From contig OX381704.1 of assembly GCA_947462335.1 (NCBI GenBank), positions 22,088,442-22,152,441 of the forward strand: a DNA stretch of 64,000 bases, written 5' to 3'. Under the pieces are notes generated by a model. The model saw nothing but the letters and a program-made list of their open reading frames with translations, had not been told where the DNA came from and ran no database searches. Position 1 is the stretch's first letter. Each line of letters begins with the position of its first letter. Shown piece after piece: positions 56,856 through 64,000 of the stretch. A program made the translations under genes and the position numbers. This DNA is from Harmothoe impar. Lineage: Eukaryota > Annelida > Polychaeta > Phyllodocida > Polynoidae.

Positions 56856-59530
56856 GCATGAATCAATGATAGCCTGCCGAGTTTATGGCAGCGTTTATCT
56901 TGCCCCACCCATCGCGTTGAGTTAAGGTTCATATCCCTTAAGTAGGGGCCGGGGCCGGCACGGTAGCACCAGGCCATGGCCTTTGTCGGCTGAAGCCACC
57001 CACAGAGTGGCTTCCACATGCAATAGGCGGTAGTATTCTAGTCGTATTTACTGCCTGCAATAGTCCCAGCAGGGTCCTTTATGTTTAGAGTCTATGTTGC
57101 CTCTCCCTAGATTCTACTAGGTGCATATTGTAGCAGGGTTAGGGAATGCTATTGGGAAAATACACTATACAAAATGTATATTGTATAGATGTAGACAGTA
57201 GTGTGGTGCACATTCTATAGATATGAAATTTACACTTTCCAAAAAAGAACTTCTATTAAATGTGGAGGGTCTGTGGGTTTTCCGGGCTAAAAGTAGGCTC
57301 TGAACTTCCAGCTGCAAAGGTGCAGGTCAGGTTCTGAAAATGTTTCCCCGCAGAATTATGGTCTACGATTAATTAATAAACTTTTGTCAAACAAAGTGGG
57401 AAAGTTGTTTTCTGTGACAGGTCGGCTGCTGGTCTTACTCTAGATAATTATGTTATGGCTGAATAACACTGCACTCTGTGTTATTATGGAACTGCAGTTA
57501 GCTTTCAAATGGACATTACAAATTACATTGGGGACACTTCATTCCCAAAGCCCAAAGGTGACTGAAATAGGTTTGTTCAGCAGAAAGGACTACCGTTTAA
57601 TTGGTAGACACAAGTAGGTGCCAACAGCGCTAATGGTATTTTATCACCTCGGTCCACACGCCAGGAAAGCGGAAAGAGCAGACAGTGACACCAATACCCG
57701 ACGTATTCCCTGAAAGCTCAACATTTTTACTAAGGATTGGCCTTCTTCAACGTGTAAATAAGGGTGTTACCAAAACGTTTCCCTGGCAATGCTCACTGTG
57801 CTGCCTATAGTGGTGTAAAAAGCCTCCCCTACTGGAGGTGCTGCTACTTGGCACTGGTAGCTGCCATGCTACACTGCCCCAGGCCTTACCCCTGCTGCTG
57901 CTGCGTGTAGGGGGTATTCTGCCAATTCTCCAAACCCCCCTCAACAAACAAATGGGAATAATCTTACACTGCCCTGCCCTCTGTCGGCAAGCTGACACAA
58001 CTCCTGGCGGGCGCTGGACGCTGGTAAGGAGCAAGGGACGGCGGGGGAGTAAGGAGTGGGGGGCTGTCTGCTAGATGGGGCATCTCTGAGCTACAAGAGC
58101 ATTCTGAAACACAGGTCGACTGAGAAATCCCTCTCTGAGGGGTCCACAACCGTTTTCGGAAGTGTAACTTCCCTAACAAATTATCGAGGTTCAACCCCAG
58201 TTGCATCAATTATGATACATTAGCTGTCAATGGCCAAAGCATCACGTACACATCCAAAACAGAGTGGTAATTGGCTTATGTGGCGCCATCTCTCTCTACA
58301 GAATGGTGTACAAGGGGGTAGTAGAGTTCAGGTGATGGGTGAGATGCCCCACCCTGCTGTCCCCCATCCTATAGCCTCCACCCTGCCCCACACACCACCC
58401 TCCTGCTGCGGGGGATGTGGCCGGGGCTGGACAGGGGGCGCGGTCTGCGGGACGCCCCGGGCGGCCGGCGGTGGCACGAGAGGAACAGATCAATGAGGTC
58501 AGGGAACAAATCAGCCCTCCTCTCCTTCTAACCCCTGCCACCAGGGGCACCACGTGTACCGATAAACAGCTATTCTGTAGTCAAAGTTGGCGCCACCTGA
58601 GCTGATTACCTCTCTGTACCGATACAGCCATTTTTAGCCACTGCCAGCTAATGTCTGGTAATTCATGCAACCGAGTTTATAATATCTAGACCAAGTAAAT
58701 GTTGGGAGAGTGACAGCCTTCTGTAGATCTGGATCCACCAGAGAAGAATTCCTCCATTTACATCTACGTCAGAATGAAGGATAGGCACTCTGCCGCCAGG
58801 CTCACCACAGCACTCCTCCGGCGGGTGTCCCAACAAAACACCTATGGGTCCTTTTTTATTGGACAGGGGCCAGCATTGGTAAAAACAGTGTGTGGTATGG
58901 TAAGGTGGTAGGGTCAGAGAGCAGGTCTGAACCAAGTTATGACCATGTGCACACGTCCCAGTGTGTACACGGGGTGTCTGGATGCACGCTCTGTTTATGA
59001 AGCCGCCCAAGGGCATGACAGTCTGTGCTGGAGAGGTTAAAGCATTTCCCCGCAAAATCTGCCCTCCTCTACTGAAATCACACACTTCTATCTCTAAGGA
59101 ATGGGTATTGAGAATACTAGTCATACATCAAAGTTCCTGGCACAAAGTAACTCCATGCCTTCTGAGTATATTACATATACAACATCCTTCCACTATGTGG
59201 CTAACCAGGTTTGAATACCACAGCAGTGACTGAACAAGGTCAACTGAGGGACATGTCTCTAGTCTCTGACGTCTTGGCTTTCATCCCTACTGACCGGCAA
59301 TTCGATTTGAGCCTCGGTCTGGTCGTGTACTGATGCCCACGTGACTCTGGCTGCGTCCCAGTGTGACCTGTGACCTGTGACCTTTGGGCAAGCAGCAGGA
59401 CTCAAGTGGCATATCAGTCTCCTGTGTTCTGAGGCAGAAATCTGTATGGAGGAGGAAGGCCCAATGGAACCAGACAAAATACTATGGCGAGGCATACAGT
59501 CATAACACCGGGGAATATTTTATTTCATGA
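56856..59530. other. Unassigned host DNA with GC-rich patch
   Basis: 57,820-58,560 is GC-rich with Pro/Gly/Arg-rich frames on both strands and no known domain. 58,575-58,640 matches the array II block (GGCGCCACCTGAGCTGATTA, CCGATACAGCCAT), so that repeat is dispersed. Confidence 0.4.
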
Positions 59531-59738
59531 TTAAGCCTTTGGGGACGTCATGTAGCTTATTCAAAGCAACATGTGTGATCATGATGCACCAATATAGCGC
59601 TGACGAGTCTCAAACCAACTCTTTAAAAGTGTATGAACCCCACTTTATGTTCTGCATGATGAGAGGATGTTGACATGGTCCGTAACTCGCTAGACTGTAA
59701 CAAAAGGTATGACGCGTTAATGCACCTTAAAGGCTAAA
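59531..59738. mobile_element. Degenerate MITE, CCCTTTAAGG family
   Basis: TTAAGCCTTTGGGG left and CACCTTAAAGGCTAAA right, with internal GTGATCATGATGCACC. Strongly diverged from the copy at 12,753. Confidence 0.45.
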
Positions 59739-62700
59739 TGCCTTTGTGGTTAGATGACCAACCATAATATAGTTTAGTCTCCTACCAAAGGACATTCTAG
59801 ATATCAAACCCTGAATGGGTCATTTGTGTGGGTCATAGCAATATGCACGATTGGTGAAGACAGGTGGAGGGTTTAGGGGCAAGTGTTCCGGAAACATAAT
59901 ATAAAGGTCAATAACGCCTTTTGTTGAGGTTGACAGAAGCTGGCATGGCCTAAGGAGGGTCTATACCCAGCCCCACCCTGACTCACACGACACTGTCTAG
60001 AGCCCCTCCCACCATCCATGCCCCAATCCAACATGCAATTGCAGGAAAGTGGACTGGGTCGTTGAAATGGCCACAGGTTAGGGATTAGATTTACCCGGGA
60101 CGTCCATGATAATCCAATAGATTTACCTACTTTTCGGGCCATATTGAATTATATACATCTAAGGTACTATCTCAACCACTGGCACTGTTGCCATTCTTAC
60201 ATTTCCACCAAAGAACTTAGAAGGTGGCTTAGATTTCTCCATTTCAGATTATAGATGGACAATTTGATATTATATACATCTGTATCTACCCCCAACCGTC
60301 AGGTATCATCACCCTCTCCCCCAGGGGACTATTCCTAAACTGTAGGATTGTAAACCACTTTACACCATCCAGAAACAGCTCTGACATACAGACATGCTAT
60401 TTGTAGAGGTCCACAAAGTAACCCTAACTGCTTAGCAGCTTAGGAACACCCCCACACCTCACCCCTGTGCAATGCAGCTTGCTCTATACTCAACTATAGA
60501 GATTTTCCTACAGCACATAGACCAAATAATGGTCATCAGTCACAATCAATGTATGTACATATAGCTTTGCAGTGTTATCCTGATTTATATGGCCATATCT
60601 ATATGGGAGCCACCCCAGTACACATTCCCGTACATAGGCGGGGTATTATATTCCTCAGTTGGCTTAGTCAGCTTAGATCAAACATTAATTCTCAGTTCTG
60701 AGCTGCTCACCCCTGTCTAGATGTCAAGAGAGCTGCTCGTCTCTGCACAGCTTGGTTGGGGGGGGGGGGAGTGACTCTCATGATCCCAGGAAGAAAGAGC
60801 CAGCCATACCACAAACCAAGTGCCAACAGGCTGAACCAAAATGGGCAATGGTAGCCAGTCCATCTGTGTTAATTGAATATGTTACTCACTATAGACATAA
60901 TCTGAAGGAACTGCTTAGCTAGAGAATCTAACCAATATCTTTACTGTGGGGATAGCATTGTGTGAAAGCTGGCAAAAATCCCTGAATTTGTCCAAAAGTG
61001 CAGGAAAAACATTTCCTCACATTGAAGAGAACAACTAGGACTTGTCTTTTCTCAAATATGGGCTCTTACAATATCTCACAGTCAATTCCTAGACAGAGGC
61101 TGCCCTGCTGTCCCTCTCTGATGTGGTCAAAATCTGTATCACAGCCATCACTCTCTCAAACATTCTTGGTCTACACGGTGGTGGCTAAAGATGACCATAT
61201 CGGTACAGAGAGTTAATCAGCTCAGGCGGCGCCATGTCTTGCTATATAATGAAACAGGCCGATCTGCCTATTTGCAGCCAGGGCATCAATGGCCGTGCAC
61301 ACTGTTATACTTGGTCCTTCCCTGAGCTGCTCGGCCGTGTTTTATGGTGCAGGGTGAGCAGGTCAGGGGTCATCGGTGTGCGGATGGCGACTAACAGTTT
61401 CCTTGTTGACCAGAAAGGGTGCAGAAAGGAGAGATAGTGATAGGTTCTTTCAGACGCCTGGTGAGGACTCACGCACAGCAGGCCTAGAGCAGATAAGGGG
61501 TGAGCTCTAGGTGAGCAGATCCAAGTCCCTTATCTATAGTGGCTGGTAATGGTGTGCACTCTCAAGAAGAAGAGAGCTAGTAGGCCACTCAAAAAAACTG
61601 TTTTTGTGGGGGCAGCATAGAATCCATGTTTTGGGAATTCTTTCAAACTATTTTACATCATAGAATCATATAGGCATAATTATATTAACATGTATTTGTC
61701 AATAATGCAGTGAGCTAGAAATAATCTGCATCTTCCCAACTTTTTGCATATCACTATTAAACCTACCAATTCCTAAAATGTGAATTGTGTGTTCAAGGGC
61801 CCTAAAATTTCATACACATTTTGCATGAATAAAAGGTGGGTATGTTTTTTAGAAAGTCACCCTCGTTAACTTTCTCAGAACCTTATCGTGATAATTTCCA
61901 TTAGATGCCTAGTTAGATGTCCTTATGGCTGGTACTTGTCAATGTACCACTAGGACACATGCTCCACTCATAGTTTTCTCATACCCAGAAGATACCTAGA
62001 AGGATTCCCAGTGAGCAGCTCACCAGACCCAAACATCACAATGTCCGAGCTGTTCAGCAACCTGAAAAATAACCCTTCTTATTGCTCCCGCTTTTTGTTC
62101 TAGGAAAGTTGAGGAAGCGGTGAGGTTTTTGATTGCAAATGGTTCCTTTTTTTTCATTTGAACCGTGGGGTCGGCTTCCCATGAGTCTTAAAGTACATCA
62201 AACCACAAAAAGGCTTTTTGATGAGGTACTTCAAATAGCGTTCGCTTTTGATGGCAGATTGCGTCTCAGCGGTTCTGCGATCGAAATGTTGCTGACTAAT
62301 TTCTTATGTAAGGTCGTAGTGTGAGCAGTGCACTTGATGTAAAAATACTATGCTTAATGTGTTTTCATCCTTTAAAATTTGCTCACTATTGAAATGGTGC
62401 TGCCTGCTGTGGACATTGCTTTACTACAGGAACACACTAATTGTAGTCACATGACCTTTCATGTCAGCCCTCTCAGGTGCTTTGTGGCATCCTTTTTCTC
62501 TCTAGTAAATTGTCCTTTTCATATCAATGCTCTTGGATTTGTAAAGCACTTGTCTTTTCCTGATTTAGAAGGGAATAGATCAAAATACAAAATTGAAACG
62601 TAGAATCACTGCACAAAGATAGTCAGTGTCTTGTGGAGTTTACACATTTTCCAATCCAGTCAAATGTGCAGACTGTGAGCAACCAGCCTAAGCAGCTGGT

Positions 62701-64000
62701 TATTTGTGGCACTTTGTAGCCTTTACTCTGTAACAAAAAGTAAACTGTAAAAAGTGAAAGTGTCTTTTTACAAATGCTTCAAGAACATCAATATGGAATG
62801 TGGCGTAATTCACTTTTGAATTAAAGTTCCTATAAATGTGCGGCAGGCAGGTGGTGCGGACAAGAAAGCTAATTCAATAGAGAAATAATACGGAGTTTCA
62901 AAAGTAAGCTTCAATTTTGCTGTTTAAAAATCCCCGTAAAAAGGAGAAAGGGGAGTTGTCAGTAACAGGTTATCATGTATGACATGGAAGTATCATCCCA
63001 ACCATTACACACAGGCATTCTGTTATTCGGTGATAATGCATAGTTTTATGTAATATTTAAGAGAATTTCTTTTAGTATTTAGAGTAATCTCTTGAGTTTG
63101 CTGTTACTGTTGTGCTCATTACACTCCAAAAGCTGTTCAGTGCCTACTTCTCCTACCTATTTCTCTTAAATTTACAGCTCATCTGAATCTGTTCTTGCCA
63201 CAACAAGACGGCTAGTTTTTGGGGGCAAGCAGATGCAACATCATCTTTTCAGTGCAAATATTGTATAACTCGTAAGAACTACAGTTACAAAAGTGTTGAT
63301 CTAGGGCACAATACTACCTTTGATCAAAGTATTTCAGATTTAAATCCATCAAGAAACAACGGTTTTACTTCCACAGTATCCATGTGGAAGCTCAGAACGC
63401 ATCATAGCATTGGTCTAACAACTCCCCTTATTGGCAAAGGTCATTTCCTACGTGAAGTCATTGCTTTTACTCGCTGCACCTTGAGCTCAGAAAATACATT
63501 GCCACTGGGTGGAGAGGAATGCGCATTTGGTTTAAAGTTTCCTTTTTCAGCTGAGGTTTTATCCAAGGAGGATCTGGAAGGTCAGAGTTTGGGACTGTAA
63601 AGGTCACGTTTTGATCATGTGACATTTGGCAACTTATCACTTCATTATTGGAGCGTCTTGGAATAGAATCATTCCTTTTCACACATATGTGGACTAGATT
63701 TCTTCCATACTACGGGTGATGCAAATTGGCACCATCCATCCAAAAAGGGTGATGCTCATTGGCAACATCCACAAACAAACGGGTGAGACCATTTGGCATC
63801 ATTTTGAAAAATACAAAAGTGAATATTTCGGGAGAGAAAATAGATTTCTTTTCGCCGTAATTCTAAAATATCCACATTTTACCCTCCCTATGGTGGATTT
63901 CGGCCTGATATGATATGACATGGAAATCCCTCGTTTTTTGTAGTAATAGCAATTTGGGATGCCCATATTCAAGAATGTGGGTGATTTTATGTGTCAGTAG
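59739..64000. other. Unassigned host DNA to the end of the window
   Basis: 61,190-61,245 is an inverted match to 58,580-58,640. 63,716-63,800 has GATGC(A/T)(A/C)ATTGGCA(C/A)CATCCA repeated twice. A G-run lies at about 60,760. No gene recognised. Confidence 0.35.

Noticed and set aside
1..64000. CRISPR arrays, bacterial operons, rRNA or tRNA genes
   Set aside because: None found; the repeats present are MITEs, microsatellites and large tandem duplications of eukaryotic type.

Overview
The window looks like gene-poor, repeat-rich nuclear DNA of an animal. I see no bacterial gene organisation, no tRNA or rRNA gene, and no exon of a host gene I can recognise. Host DNA is moderately AT-rich, full of short TIR elements (MITEs) and of old tandem duplications of kilobase-scale non-coding units. 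A marine invertebrate or basal deuterostome (for example an amphioxus-like genome) would fit, because death-fold genes and Polinton-type elements are abundant there, but this placement is inference and weak.

The main object is a complete inserted element at 43,545-52,607 (about 9.06 kb). It has TIRs of about 415 bp; the outer 128 bp of the two ends differ at one position. It is bounded by a perfect 6-bp target-site duplication, GTAAGG. It starts AGTAGT, a reiterated trinucleotide like those used for jumping-back in protein-primed replication. It carries three genes diverging from a central promoter region: a protein-primed family B DNA polymerase (minus strand, split by a frameshift near 47,075-47,104), a low-complexity protein ending in two PC4-like segments (minus strand; candidate single-strand DNA-binding protein), and a 246-residue protein made of two tandem death domains (plus strand). 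The TSD length, AG start and long TIRs match Polintons/Mavericks. The element is, however, half the usual size and has no integrase, packaging ATPase, protease or capsid gene. I infer a compact Polinton derivative mobilised in trans, or an undescribed class of polymerase-only protein-primed element that has captured a host-type apoptosis or immune signalling module.

Left of the element lie three separate arrays of diverged tandem duplications (I: about 0.5-8.4 kb; II: about 20.5-24.6 kb; III: about 28.6-42.4 kb). Several MITE insertions can be dated relative to the duplications because an empty copy of the site is present in the same window. Two TTAA-bounded families look piggyBac-like. Several MITEs have TA duplications typical of Tc1/mariner. 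One has CACTG ends. Two larger non-autonomous elements (18,651-19,975 and 55,454-56,855) are filled with copies of their own terminal motif. Right of the large element are about 11 kb of mostly unassigned host DNA with a few GC-rich patches.
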